Source: an uncultured bacterium (lineage in GTDB: Bacteria > Cyanobacteriota > Vampirovibrionia > Gastranaerophilales > Gastranaerophilaceae). From it: a stretch of 64,000 nt of DNA. The DNA lies in contig CAJMSH010000006.1 of NCBI GenBank assembly GCA_905216055.1, forward strand, positions 82,038 through 146,037. Reading direction: 5' to 3'. Below are positions 55,001-62,718 of this stretch, in pieces; positions within the stretch are counted from its first letter, which is position 1, and every line of letters starts with the position of its first letter. Both the position numbers and the translations under genes were made by a program. The notes beneath the pieces are model-generated. The model was not told the origin of the DNA and searched no databases. It was given only the letters and a program-made list of their open reading frames with translations.

Positions 55001-56525
55001 CATGAGGGTTTTGTTTTGTTCCGATAATATGTAAATCAATTCCGCCTTTACCTTTGATATCCATAATAGGAACAGGACCGAGTTCAAAATGCAAGATATC
55101 ATGAAGAGGGTTCAAAACTATTTGGGCAGTTTTCAAATCAACATCATTTGTACTTTTTATGTTTAATTCTGCATATTTATCGTTGTATAAGTTAATCGGA
55201 CCTGTAACATAAACTCTTTGAGTAGGGCTTGTCGGAACTTTTACGTCTAAATCAAGTTTATCGCCTTTGAATGCAATTTTGATTGTCGCTTTTTTCGCAT
55301 TTTTAATAGGTTTGACCATATAGGCATTAGATATTAAAATGTTTCCGTATATGTTTGGAAAATCTGCTTTCCCTTTAATTTCTAAATTACCTGCTGCATC
55401 TCCCCAAAAGCCTGTTTTCTTTAACAATTGTAAATCGATATCAGGACTTAAATTCGGATCTCCGGGTAGAAGTTCAATAACTTTATCGGCTTTGGTATTA
55501 TGGATTGATGCTTTTAAATCAAGTTTTGGCAATTTTTCATTTAATTTTTTTATTTTCCCAAAGACAAGAGCATTAATTCCGTTTCCGGAAATTTTCATTT
55601 CATTTATTTCAATTCCGTTATTAATAGTATTTATGTCAGTTTTAATATAAAGTTTGTCTTTATAAAATACGGCAGTTGAAATATCTCCTGTTAAAATTCC
55701 GAGATTGTTAATGTATAAATTAGTTTTAATTTGTTTATGTTTATCAGGCATTGTATCTGTTTTTGCAGTCAAATTAATGATACCTGATAATGATTTGATT
55801 TTATTTTTAGTCAGTGCTTTTACATAAACTGAAAAATCTGCTAAATTAAGATTTACAATATGACCTGATATATCAAGCTGATTGTCTGATATTTTGTTTA
55901 TAGGTAGTTTTAAATTTAAATCGGTTTTTATTAAAGATTTTTTATTTCCTGCCTTTAATTCTGCTATAGTTGATAAATTTATGAGCTTGTTATAGATAAA
56001 ATCATTAATGCTTAGGTATTTGCCGTCAAGTGACATTTTTTTGTTTTGGATTTTATCATACAAATTTATATGATAAGAATCTAGGTTTACGGAAGCATAT
56101 TTTAGTTTAAAAGGTTGATTTTGTTGAATTTCTATCGGATATTGCCCGAGTTTAAATTTTTTATCTTTATCAAATACAAAATTTGCACTTATATCGTTAG
56201 CTGAAAAATGTTTAATATCAACATCTTTCAATATTAAAGGTAAAAGTCTGATATTAATACAAGGCTTTTCAATGCTTAATGCTTTAGAATTATCGTTATT
56301 TAAGATGTCTAATCTGTCAGCTTTTAACCATACAGAAGGAATTAAACCCATTTTTAAATCAGGGTTTACAATATCAATTTTGTATCCTGATTGTTTAAGG
56401 ACAGAAGCTTCTATGTAATCAACTCTTTCAGGCAAATTAATAACGGCTGGGATTCCCCAATAATAAACGCCATACAGAATTGTTATTGAAAATATAGTTA
56501 TTAGATATTTAAAATTACTGCCCAT
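52071..56525 (-). CDS. AsmA/TamB-like envelope protein, 1484 residues
   Basis: An inner-membrane anchored giant: one hydrophobic helix at about 8-26, then a very long beta-rich periplasmic body built of repeating short strands (INGKIKENNLNAKI, LSAKIKNNNINAYT), ending in an AsmA-type C-terminal domain (GSLEYLLKAGNLLKGGFTG, NIYSDGQDLNMYMTGSYNL). AsmA-like proteins form periplasm-spanning grooves that carry phospholipids to the outer membrane. The presence of one supports a diderm envelope. The length is large but normal for TamB/YhdP-type members. AAAGGTT precedes the ATG. Confidence 0.82.
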   Translation of the reverse strand: MGSNFKYLITIFSITILYGVYYWGIPAVINLPERVDYIEASVLKQSGYKIDIVNPDLKMGLIPSVWLKADRLDILNNDNSKALSIEKPCINIRLLPLILKDVDIKHFSANDISANFVFDKDKKFKLGQYPIEIQQNQPFKLKYASVNLDSYHINLYDKIQNKKMSLDGKYLSINDFIYNKLINLSTIAELKAGNKKSLIKTDLNLKLPINKISDNQLDISGHIVNLNLADFSVYVKALTKNKIKSLSGIINLTAKTDTMPDKHKQIKTNLYINNLGILTGDISTAVFYKDKLYIKTDINTINNGIEINEMKISGNGINALVFGKIKKLNEKLPKLDLKASIHNTKADKVIELLPGDPNLSPDIDLQLLKKTGFWGDAAGNLEIKGKADFPNIYGNILISNAYMVKPIKNAKKATIKIAFKGDKLDLDVKVPTSPTQRVYVTGPINLYNDKYAELNIKSTNDVDLKTAQIVLNPLHDILHFELGPVPIMDIKGKGGIDLHIIGTKQNPHGWGQFRFKDATVSFLDIHNMVMTNGSGTLDFDNQNTLFQTKTAKLNGKNISVKGTCSLTGDLNFNVATNGQDLGNLLKIIKTSPMLTDIQKLVETIESGNGPANLNLNLTGKVKDPKDIVFNENLFAKGSINLLSNTIKLKGLPASISKISGLINFNNMDADFDLLSHLNKSQIKINGKIKENNLNAKIVSNKFNLGDGLATLPANMKLPYKNDISTISTSFTGKYNGSIENIDYNNIYLKGKIYSNKGAKSQIIVDNSSFELNNSTFKLPLLRGTFKNSPYYISLHVAKMFDKKRVVNGNCKISSLDLNLINDNALQYILPPDISKQFRSIDFLNGKVNLSAKIKNNNINAYTKLDNLNLLYKPKHLKISLKSGDILLRNDILNLNKINTLIGDMPVYISGQISDVQSKNPYLTLYLNAKPSQEFFDQFFNNDSIYPIKLKGDAIFSSNIRGNLDKLNTKSLLKISENSSLYYMGASIGDAENPVRINIDSTYYPDKIKINNLRYDKIITSQNNKPYTKPQLTSQGTLSLINNNIVKFNDFKVKTHTPTDAKIFNIIFRKPFMKQGVFTSDLILNGTSINPKIQGKLDITSIDIPFVDSTIRDVNLDFKHDKIFINSRGTVLTNDIYLDAIMKNQLVPPYTIENVKLKLADLNLNKITDTLRDIEAEAIRNQTYSATNIAPFDLTQLIINNANIEADKIKVRNINADNFNAHLTLNKEGKLNVNNFKFNIAQGTVKGNFKHNLKNHKTNIDIHLDKANALIMSEALFDLKGQVYGSVNGDFNLFCIGDSQENCFNTLSGEGTFKIADGRMPKLGSLEYLLKAGNLLKGGFTGLSINSIIDLITPLKTGNFDSISGDIHLTEGTADRINIYSDGQDLNMYMTGSYNLLTSIADMEIYGSLSKNITTVFGKIKNASLNTLLNTIPGINDATEKLLLQKDISKIPNIKNATDIYRIFKVDINGDINGSDYVRSFKWVK

Positions 56526-56640
56526 AACCTTTGATTAAATTATACGCTTAAAAAGCATAAATTAAAAGGGTGTAAGTAAAATGTTACAATATTAATAAAT
56601 AAGGTTGATGCGGTGTAAAAATCCTTATTTCTAACTTAAA

Positions 56641-56678
56641 ACCCCATAGACAAATTTTTTGAAAAATGAATATGGGGT
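56641..56678 (-). terminator. Terminator of rubrerythrin gene
   Basis: ACCCCATA (56641-56648) pairs with TATGGGGT (56671-56678); on the minus strand TTTTAAG follows. The stem is 8 bp. Confidence 0.6.
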
Positions 56679-56709
56679 AATTTGTTTTTATATTTATTTT
56701 TGTTGTTGT

Positions 56710-57288
56710 TTAATAATTTTCGCATAAGACTTGGAAATAACTCTGTGGATGTTGACAGTTCGGACATTTTTTAGGTGCTGATTTTCCTTTATGTACGTAA
56801 CCGCATTCTCTGCAGAGCCAAAATGTTTCTTCTTCTTTTTGAAATACCGTATTATTTTTTATATTTTCAAGAAGCTTTTTATATCGTTGTTCATGATGCT
56901 TTTCTGCCTCAATTACGTCGTGAAAAGTGGATGCTATATCATCAAAGCCTTCTTCTTTTGCTGTTTTTTCAGCATTTGGATAAAGTATTGACCACTCCTC
57001 TTTTTCCCCTTTTATTGCACTTGTAAGATTTTCTTCAGTTGTCCCTAATTCAAAAGGGTATTCAGCATTAACGTGTCCTTTTGTTTTTCCAAGATGTTTA
57101 TAAAACAATTTTGCGTGTTCTTTTTCATTGTCGGCTGTCATACAAAAAATTTCTGAAATTTGTTCATACCCCTCTTCTTTAGCTTGTTTTGCAAAATAGG
57201 TATATCTGTTTCTGGCTTGAGATTCTCCTGCAAATGCATTAATCAAATTTTGTTCTGTTTTTGTCCCTTTAAGTTTGTTATCTGTCAT
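56710..57288 (-). CDS. Rubrerythrin
   Basis: A 192-residue rubrerythrin: di-iron four-helix domain with NAFAGESQARNRYTYFAK, NEKEHAKLF and EAEKHHEQRY, then a C-terminal rubredoxin-like iron site (CRECG and CPNCQ). It reduces hydrogen peroxide in anaerobes. The start is set at ATG 57288 (MTDNKL) because GGAGGATA lies 4 bases before it; an upstream in-frame ATG at 57300 overlaps that ribosome binding site. It fits an anaerobic lifestyle. Confidence 0.93.
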   Translation of the reverse strand: MTDNKLKGTKTEQNLINAFAGESQARNRYTYFAKQAKEEGYEQISEIFCMTADNEKEHAKLFYKHLGKTKGHVNAEYPFELGTTEENLTSAIKGEKEEWSILYPNAEKTAKEEGFDDIASTFHDVIEAEKHHEQRYKKLLENIKNNTVFQKEEETFWLCRECGYVHKGKSAPKKCPNCQHPQSYFQVLCENY

Positions 57289-57438
57289 ATTATCCTCCAT
57301 TAGTGCATTTTATATATTATTTTGAGTTAAGGTATTAGTCTTGTAGGTAATTAAATTTAATGAATTTTATGCGCAAGTAGGATTATATGCTGCAAAAAAT
57401 TTTTGATAATAGGATATGTAAAGGTAGGGAATTAAATT

Positions 57439-57597
57439 ATGAATTTGTTAGATTATACTAAAAAATTAGCTGAAAAAGTAAAATTTTATGACTCAATTGC
57501 AGATAATAATATGTGGGGTCTGCATACAATTAATCCTTTTGCAAAACCTATGAATGTTACAATTATCTGGATAGATGATGAGTGCGAAAATAGATAA
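57439..57597 (+). CDS. Small 52-residue protein, unknown
   Basis: Starting with ATG at 57439, about 10 bases after AAGGTAGGGA, this frame encodes 52 residues, beginning MNLLDYTKKLAEKVKF and ending IIWIDDECENR. It is soluble and mildly acidic. I do not recognise it. The ribosome binding site and position in an otherwise empty 318-base interval between minus-strand genes support it as a real small gene, but it may be chance. Confidence 0.45.
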   Translation: MNLLDYTKKLAEKVKFYDSIADNNMWGLHTINPFAKPMNVTIIWIDDECENR

Positions 57598-57618
57598 TAT
57601 ATTTAAAAAAGATTTCTA

Positions 57619-58617
57619 TTAATAAATTCTTGCCCCTGTTTCTTTGTCGAAGAAATACAAATCTTGCGGATTAATACTTAATTCAAGAGAATGTTCAATA
57701 TTATAATCAGCAGGAAGTTTTGCAGAACATTTTTTATCACCGATATTAAAGTATGCAATTTTTTCGCTTCCTAAAAGCTCTGTAATATCAATATCTACAT
57801 TGAATTTTATTTCTCCGTTATTTAGCATTTTTTCAGGACGAATTCCAATAATTGCATTATCTTTTGTTTTATATGGAAAATCTTTGCTGTCAATAAAATT
57901 CATTTGCGGCGAACCGACAAAGCCTGCAACAAACATATTTGCAGGGTTGTTGTATATCTCTTCAGGACTTGCAGCCTGTTGGATTACACCTTTATCTAGG
58001 ACAACAACTCTATCGCCCATCGTTAAAGCTTCTGTCTGATCGTGTGTTACGTAAATAAATGTTGTCTGTAATTTTTGATGCAATTTTTTGATTTCAGAAC
58101 GCATTTGTACACGTAATTTTGCGTCCAAATTAGATAACGGTTCATCCATTAGGAAAACTTTTGGATTTCTTACAATTGCTCGTCCAAGAGCAACACGCTG
58201 TCTTTGACCGCCTGAAAGCTGACGAGGTTTTCTATCGAGATATTCTCCTAAATCAAGGATTTCTGCAGCTTCCATAACTTTTTTCTCAATAGTTTCTTTA
58301 TCAACTTTTCGCATTTTTAACCCGAATGCGATATTTTCTCGAACTGTCATGTGCGGATAAAGTGCGTAGCTTTGGAATACAAAGGCAATATCTCTGTCTT
58401 TTGGGTGTACATCATTAACTTTTTTGTCACCGATAAAGATTTCTCCGTCAGTTATATTTTCAAGACCGGCAATCATTCTTAAAAGAGTTGATTTCCCGCA
58501 ACCTGAAGCTCCTACAAGAACAACAAATTCTTTATCTTTAATCTCTAAGCTTACATTATCAATAACCTTTTTTGTATCGTAAATTTTAGTAACATTTTTT
58601 AATGTAACACTACTCAT
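57619..58617 (-). CDS. Sugar-type ABC transporter ATPase (MalK/UgpC-like)
   Basis: A 332-residue ATPase: Walker A GASGCGKST near 37, Q-loop FQSYALYPHMTV, signature LSGGQRQRVALGRAIVR, Walker B VFLMDEPLSNLDAKLR, H-loop VTHDQTEA, then a TOBE-type C-terminal domain. Such ATPases energise import of oligosaccharides or glycerol-3-phosphate, often serving several permeases. No permease or binding protein is adjacent. It overlaps by 8 bases the end of a degenerate sensor kinase, so the two are translationally coupled. Confidence 0.93.
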   Translation of the reverse strand: MSSVTLKNVTKIYDTKKVIDNVSLEIKDKEFVVLVGASGCGKSTLLRMIAGLENITDGEIFIGDKKVNDVHPKDRDIAFVFQSYALYPHMTVRENIAFGLKMRKVDKETIEKKVMEAAEILDLGEYLDRKPRQLSGGQRQRVALGRAIVRNPKVFLMDEPLSNLDAKLRVQMRSEIKKLHQKLQTTFIYVTHDQTEALTMGDRVVVLDKGVIQQAASPEEIYNNPANMFVAGFVGSPQMNFIDSKDFPYKTKDNAIIGIRPEKMLNNGEIKFNVDIDITELLGSEKIAYFNIGDKKCSAKLPADYNIEHSLELSINPQDLYFFDKETGARIY

Positions 58618-59737
58618 TTTTTAATCCTTTTTCAATAGGTAAAATAACAAAGAAAGAAGAACCTTTCATAACTTCGGAGTTTATCCAAATAGCTCCACCC
58701 AAACGTTTCGCAATAGTATAAGCACTGCCAAGAGTAATAGAGCGAAGAATCGTTTTCTTATGGGTTTTATCAAGTTGCGTGTAAGGCTCAAAAATCCCTT
58801 CCAATTCTGATTCTGCAAGTCCCATTCCTGTATCTGAAATAGTTATTTTTACATAAGAAAATACACCTGCGTCATTTGTTGTTTTTATTCCGCATTTTTC
58901 GATTTCTTCAGGCTCCGGATGATTAACTCTGATTGTGATAACACCTACATCAGTTGCTTTTATTGATGTTTCTAAAATATTTTGTAAAATAATTTTAACT
59001 GAATTTTCATCACTATATACTGCTTTTTTATTAAAATCATCAAAATCCAAATTGATAGACAAATCTTTTGAATTTATTGTTGTTTCGTTATTTTTAACAA
59101 CATTTTGAATAGTATTCATTAAGTCAAACGGTTGATTATCAAATTTGAATAACGATGATTCTGCCTGAGAAAATTCGATAAATTTTTCCATAAAATATAA
59201 TAATTCAGAAGAATTTTTATTAATAATTTTGACGTATTTGTTTTGTTTGTCGTTAATTTCTCCGCCTAATCCGTCTAAAAGTGCTTGTGAAAAGCCTATA
59301 ATTGATTGTAGTGGAGATTTAATTTCATTAGAAAGCTTGCTAATCATTATATTTTTTTCTTTGTTTAATCTTCCTGTTTTTTCTGCAATAGTCAAAACAT
59401 TAGTCATTGCAGTAACATCTCGGATTGTAATGAAATATTGCTCAACATATTTTCTTGCATTCATTTCGATGAAGAATTCTTTTCCTTCTGCTGTGAATGC
59501 ACCTGTTACAACGGAATTTCTTTTAGAATGAGATTTTTCAGCTAACAGAACTCCGTTTGCAACAATTTCATCAAAGTTAAGACCTTTTAAATCGCTTCTA
59601 TTACTCTCAAAAATAATAGAGGCTTTGTTGTTAGCCCAAACAATTCTACCGTCTAAATCAATTACCAAAACCGCATCAGGAAGATTTTTTATTACTTCTC
59701 TTGGGTTTATGTTACTAAATAAATTAGTAAAATCCAT
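58610..59737 (-). CDS. PAS-domain histidine-kinase-like protein with degenerate catalytic sites
   Basis: A 375-residue soluble protein: PAS domain about 12-110 (LPDAVLVIDLDGRIVWANN), dimerisation/H-box region about 130-195 and HATPase_c-like domain about 225-370. In the H-box the expected His is Asn (SNEIKSPLQS; codon AAT). In the ATPase part the N-box reads NILETSIKAT instead of NLLSNAIKFT, and the second Gly-rich box is LGSAYTIAK instead of GLGLAI, though DTGMGL remains. It is therefore probably a pseudokinase. It is the first gene of a unit with the ABC ATPase and no response regulator is nearby. Confidence 0.85.
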   Translation of the reverse strand: MDFTNLFSNINPREVIKNLPDAVLVIDLDGRIVWANNKASIIFESNRSDLKGLNFDEIVANGVLLAEKSHSKRNSVVTGAFTAEGKEFFIEMNARKYVEQYFITIRDVTAMTNVLTIAEKTGRLNKEKNIMISKLSNEIKSPLQSIIGFSQALLDGLGGEINDKQNKYVKIINKNSSELLYFMEKFIEFSQAESSLFKFDNQPFDLMNTIQNVVKNNETTINSKDLSINLDFDDFNKKAVYSDENSVKIILQNILETSIKATDVGVITIRVNHPEPEEIEKCGIKTTNDAGVFSYVKITISDTGMGLAESELEGIFEPYTQLDKTHKKTILRSITLGSAYTIAKRLGGAIWINSEVMKGSSFFVILPIEKGLKNE

Positions 59738-59877
59738 CTTGCAATACTTTCCTTAATGTTGTATACTTTATATAACGTTTATATACTATAATCATCCGTT
59801 TTTGTACTTTAATATTATCATAAAACCTTGTGTAAAGAAAGATTATATATTAATTTTTGTAATTTTTTTTTAACAAA

Positions 59878-59897
59878 CTAGCAAAAAATTTTCTTTT
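59878..59897 (+). promoter_or_regulatory. Recurrent CTAGCAA-A-run-T-run motif, copy 3
   Basis: CTAGCAAAAAATTTTCTTTT, 91 bases before the next gene on the plus strand; compare 16205 and 27023. Confidence 0.4.
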
Positions 59898-59939
59898 GAT
59901 GTTTTAAAGCAGAAAACGAGAATATTGAGTCACACTAAA

Positions 59940-59960
59940 GTTACGACAATATATCGTAAC
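59940..59960 (+). promoter_or_regulatory. Inverted repeat GTTACGA-N7-TCGTAAC in leader
   Basis: A perfect 7-bp inverted repeat with a 7-base centre, 28 bases before the ATG at 59988. It may be an operator or a 5' hairpin. Confidence 0.5.
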
Positions 59961-59987
59961 CCCGAAAAAAGAAAAGAGGATTCGCCT

Positions 59988-60347
59988 ATGAACGAGATTC
60001 CAAAAAATCCACAAACTCCTATTGTTTCACAACAATCACAAGCTCAAGTGCAGAAGGCTGAACAGGTAAAAGCAGATGTTGCATCAGATGTTCAACAGCC
60101 TATTCAACAGGAGACTCAGAAAAAAGAAATTAATGAAATCCCTGACAATCCTGTGGATCGTTCTACTGTAAAAGTTGATAATCTTGAAAATGATATCAAG
60201 GTTTTTGCTGCTAATCCCGAACTTGCTAAACGTGCTCTTGATGTTGCTGAACTTGCTGAGAAAAAGTATGCAGAAGCAGGTATTGAACAGCCTGAATTAA
60301 AAGCTTTGGCTGTTGGAAAAGCTTTTGTTGAAGAATTTCAAAAATAG
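59988..60347 (+). CDS. Small Gln-rich protein, unknown function
   Basis: A 119-residue soluble protein. The N-terminal 55 residues are Gln/Pro/Ala-rich and probably disordered (NPQTPIVSQQSQAQVQ), the rest helical (LENDIKVFAANPELAKRALD, AELAEKKYAEAG). The ATG at 59988 follows AGAGGA and is preferred to a codon 63 bases upstream that would place an inverted repeat within the gene. Not recognised; a flagellar anti-sigma or chaperone-like role cannot be shown. Confidence 0.65.
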   Translation: MNEIPKNPQTPIVSQQSQAQVQKAEQVKADVASDVQQPIQQETQKKEINEIPDNPVDRSTVKVDNLENDIKVFAANPELAKRALDVAELAEKKYAEAGIEQPELKALAVGKAFVEEFQK

Positions 60348-60362
60348 CAAAAAGTTCAGTTG

Positions 60363-60387
60363 TTCTCTCTCCTTTGAGGAGAGAGAA
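60363..60387. terminator. Hairpin between the Gln-rich gene and aroQ
   Basis: TTCTCTCTCC pairs perfectly with GGAGAGAGAA around TTTGA. There is no T-run, so termination is uncertain; it lies between convergent genes. Confidence 0.45.
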
Positions 60388-60396
60388 AGAAAATGG

Positions 60397-60852
60397 TTAA
60401 ATTTGTTTATTATTTATTGTCTGCTCTAAATAGTTGACAATCGCTTTAAGCCCCAATTTATAACTGTTTATCCCAAAACCTGATATTTGTCCGACACATA
60501 CAGGTGCTATATATGAGTGGTGTCTAAATTCTTCTCTTTTATAAATATTTGTCATGTGAATTTCTACTGTCGGAACATCAACAGATGCAATGGCATCTCT
60601 TATTGCAATACTTGTGTGGGTGTATGCTCCGGCATTAATGATTATGCCGTCAAAGTTGTCTTTTGCGGAGTGTATTTTTTCGACAATTTCACCTTCAAAA
60701 TTGCTTTGGAATGCTTCTATATCAACTCCTAGTTCAAAAGAATAGGCATATAATTCCTTTTCCAAATCTTTTAATGTCATGGTGCCGTATTTTTCGGGTT
60801 CCCGTAACCCAAGCATATTCATATTTACGCCGTTTATTACAAGTATTTTCAT
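60397..60852 (-). CDS. aroQ: 3-dehydroquinate dehydratase, type II
   Basis: A 151-residue AroQ with the lid region LGLREPEKYG (catalytic Tyr), QSNFEGEIV, NAGAYTHTSIAIRDAI and the C-terminal REEFRHHSY (catalytic His/Arg set). It dehydrates 3-dehydroquinate in the shikimate pathway. The opening motif is NGVNMN rather than the usual NGPNLN. AGAGGTAAG and TATAAT precede the ATG on the minus strand. It stands alone. Confidence 0.94.
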   Translation of the reverse strand: MKILVINGVNMNMLGLREPEKYGTMTLKDLEKELYAYSFELGVDIEAFQSNFEGEIVEKIHSAKDNFDGIIINAGAYTHTSIAIRDAIASVDVPTVEIHMTNIYKREEFRHHSYIAPVCVGQISGFGINSYKLGLKAIVNYLEQTINNKQI

Positions 60853-60930
60853 ATCTTACCTCTATGCACTATTATAAAATAAAATCAATTAATTGTAAAT
60901 TTTTATTAACTTTTTGATTACATGTGTAAC

Positions 60931-61029
60931 AAAAAAAACATGCTTGAATTATCATGCATGTACAACTATCCCCAAATCTCCTCCCAAGATTATTGTTCAA
61001 AGCTGTACAAAAGTACAGCTTCTTTTTTT
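60931..61029. ncRNA. Possible small RNA region with two opposite terminators
   Basis: Within a 251-base interval without genes, AAGCTGTAC pairs with GTACAGCTT (61000-61021) followed by CTTTTTTTT on the plus strand, but no plus-strand gene lies before it. On the minus strand ACATGC pairs with GCATGT (60938-60961), followed by eight T. A small RNA ending at either signal, or an attenuator before aroQ, would explain this. No known RNA family is recognised. Confidence 0.35.
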
Positions 61030-61103
61030 TATTTATTTTTAGCCTTGACTTATGCAAATAAATCACTACAATATATTATGTAAGACATTTACGGGGATGA
61101 AGG

Positions 61104-61358
61104 ATGAGACTTGTAGAAAAACTTAAAGAATATGAAAATCAATACATGTTTATTAAATGGGCAACCGGAAGTGAATATGGCAAATTGATGTATGCAGGAG
61201 AGGACTTCATTGAATTTAATGTTATCAACGTCGACACAATGGATTATTCTGAAACTGTGTTAATCCAAAGTCCTTTGATATTGGAAGTTGCAATTGGCGG
61301 GGCTGATATTCAAAGAATAGTTGCTGAAGTGTCTTCTAAAATCTCTATAGAGGATTAG
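61104..61358 (+). CDS. Small LSm-like protein of unknown function
   Basis: An 84-residue protein. MRLVEKLKEYENQYMFIKW is followed by SEYGKLMYAGEDFIEFNVI and SETVLIQSPLILEVAI: five probable strands after an N-terminal helix, reminiscent of the Sm/LSm barrel used by RNA-binding proteins, though the match is weak. GGATGAAGG lies just before the ATG. It is followed after 10 bases by a small membrane protein. Confidence 0.6.
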   Translation: MRLVEKLKEYENQYMFIKWATGSEYGKLMYAGEDFIEFNVINVDTMDYSETVLIQSPLILEVAIGGADIQRIVAEVSSKISIED

Positions 61359-61368
61359 GAAGCATAAA

Positions 61369-61593
61369 ATGGCGCGTGCAAGAAGATTTAGGTTTACTGT
61401 AAACAATACATTCGGCAGAATATCAGAAGAAGTTGATTATTTAAAGAATGAAGAAGTCGATAGTGATAAAATAGCGCCAATTTCTGAACAATTTACTTTA
61501 CCCGGTGCAATTACCATAAAAGGAATATTGTTTATTCTTTTTGTTGCAGCATTATTGTGTGGTGTTATTTTACCGCTATTATTATACAAATAA
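61369..61593 (+). CDS. Small single-pass membrane protein
   Basis: A 74-residue protein with a basic N-terminus (MARARRFRF), a charged middle, and one transmembrane helix at about 50-73 (GILFILFVAALLCGVILPLLL) at the C-terminus, a tail-anchored layout. AGGAAG lies before the ATG. Not recognised; probably cotranscribed with the preceding gene. It ends one base before the convergent gene's stop. Confidence 0.6.
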   Translation: MARARRFRFTVNNTFGRISEEVDYLKNEEVDSDKIAPISEQFTLPGAITIKGILFILFVAALLCGVILPLLLYK

Positions 61594-62238
61594 TTAAATA
61601 TTAAAGCTTTTTCTTGCGCCTTCTTCGTGGTAGAAGCCGCCACCGCATATTGTTTCAACAACTTTGAGTACAAACTCTCTTGGTGCATCAACTTGGTTTA
61701 GATAAAATTCACGGTTTGGCAAATGTCTGATTTTCATAATAGAATTTTGTGTTGATTCCGGCGGAATGAAAAGGGATGCGACTTCGTTATCAAGGAGTTT
61801 ACCCATTTCTTCATCGTGATCATTTATGCCCTTCATAAGTTCGTAGTAATTACCTTTGACTGCCATTATTCTGCTCGAAAATAAGTGTTGCCCGTCTTCT
61901 CTGTATAAAGCTTGAGGCTGATAGTTACAGCGGGTTGTAAAGCTCATTTTGTGCCAAAGAATGTTTACTATTACTATTGATTTTTGTGGGTCTGTATCTA
62001 CGTAAATATTTTGAGTTGTAACATTTCTTGACGAAAAAGCTTCTTTTAAAGTATCTACAACTATTTGCAAATTATCAATCATTCTTGTAAATATTTCATT
62101 TGTGTTGATATTTGCATGCTGATAATCCAAAAACTGTTTATACATGTGGGTTGATACAAGGCCTATTCTTTCTTGAATTAAGGCTGATTTTCTTGCTGAT
62201 GTTTCTGAATTATCAAAACTTTCGAAATTATTTAACAA
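61594..62238 (-). CDS. Conserved-looking protein of unknown function
   Basis: A 214-residue soluble alpha/beta protein, not recognised. TTG start at 62238, with AGGATAGG 5 bases upstream. It contains an N-terminal helical part (ARKSALIQERIGLVSTHMYKQFLDYQ), a beta segment (SIVIVNILWHKMSFTTRCNY) and a C-terminal CGGGFYHEEG stretch. No signal peptide. Confidence 0.65.
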   Translation of the reverse strand: MLNNFESFDNSETSARKSALIQERIGLVSTHMYKQFLDYQHANINTNEIFTRMIDNLQIVVDTLKEAFSSRNVTTQNIYVDTDPQKSIVIVNILWHKMSFTTRCNYQPQALYREDGQHLFSSRIMAVKGNYYELMKGINDHDEEMGKLLDNEVASLFIPPESTQNSIMKIRHLPNREFYLNQVDAPREFVLKVVETICGGGFYHEEGARKSFNI

Positions 62239-62370
62239 TTGTTACCTATCCTTTTTATCCACATGTAATAATAAACATGAAATTATGTAAATATTATATG
62301 TTTTTTTTTTACAAAGTAGAATACGTTAATAGATTTATTTATTTTGTTTTAAATTAAAAAACAAATAATC

Positions 62371-62718
62371 TTATAAATATACATTTTTTAAATGTTCAAT
62401 TTTAATTTCAGGTTTCAGAGTTATGCCAATTACATCTATTCTAAAATCTTTTATTTTGTTTTCTGAAAGATAGAATTGAATTCCTTGTTTTATGTTATCG
62501 TATTTTGTTTTGGTAATAGCTTCAAATGGTGTGCCAAAATTATTTGTTTTTCTTGTTTTTACTTCAACAAAAACGGTTGTTTTTTTATATTGAGCGATAA
62601 TATCAATTTCGCAAAAGCGAGAGTAATGCTTGTTTCTTTCCAGAATTTTGTAACCGTTTTTTTCTAAGTAACGGCAAGCAAGATCTTCTCCGGCATTTCC
62701 AAATTTTCTGTTATTCAT
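62371..62718 (-). CDS. YraN/UPF0102 family endonuclease-like protein
   Basis: A 115-residue protein with the restriction-endonuclease-like core: GEDLACRYLEKNGYKILERN, EIDIIAQYKKTTVFVEVKTRK (catalytic Asp and Glu-x-Lys). The cellular role of YraN is not settled; DNA repair or uptake is discussed. The ATG overlaps the queF stop by one base, so the two are translationally coupled. Confidence 0.88.
   Translation of the reverse strand: MNNRKFGNAGEDLACRYLEKNGYKILERNKHYSRFCEIDIIAQYKKTTVFVEVKTRKTNNFGTPFEAITKTKYDNIKQGIQFYLSENKIKDFRIDVIGITLKPEIKIEHLKNVYL

Noticed and set aside
57289..57300. Upstream ATG of rubrerythrin
   Set aside because: The bases GGAGGATA following it act as ribosome binding site for the ATG at 57288.
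60940..61080. Possible 46-codon plus-strand frame in the aroQ upstream region
   Set aside because: It has no ribosome binding site and runs through a strong terminator hairpin.
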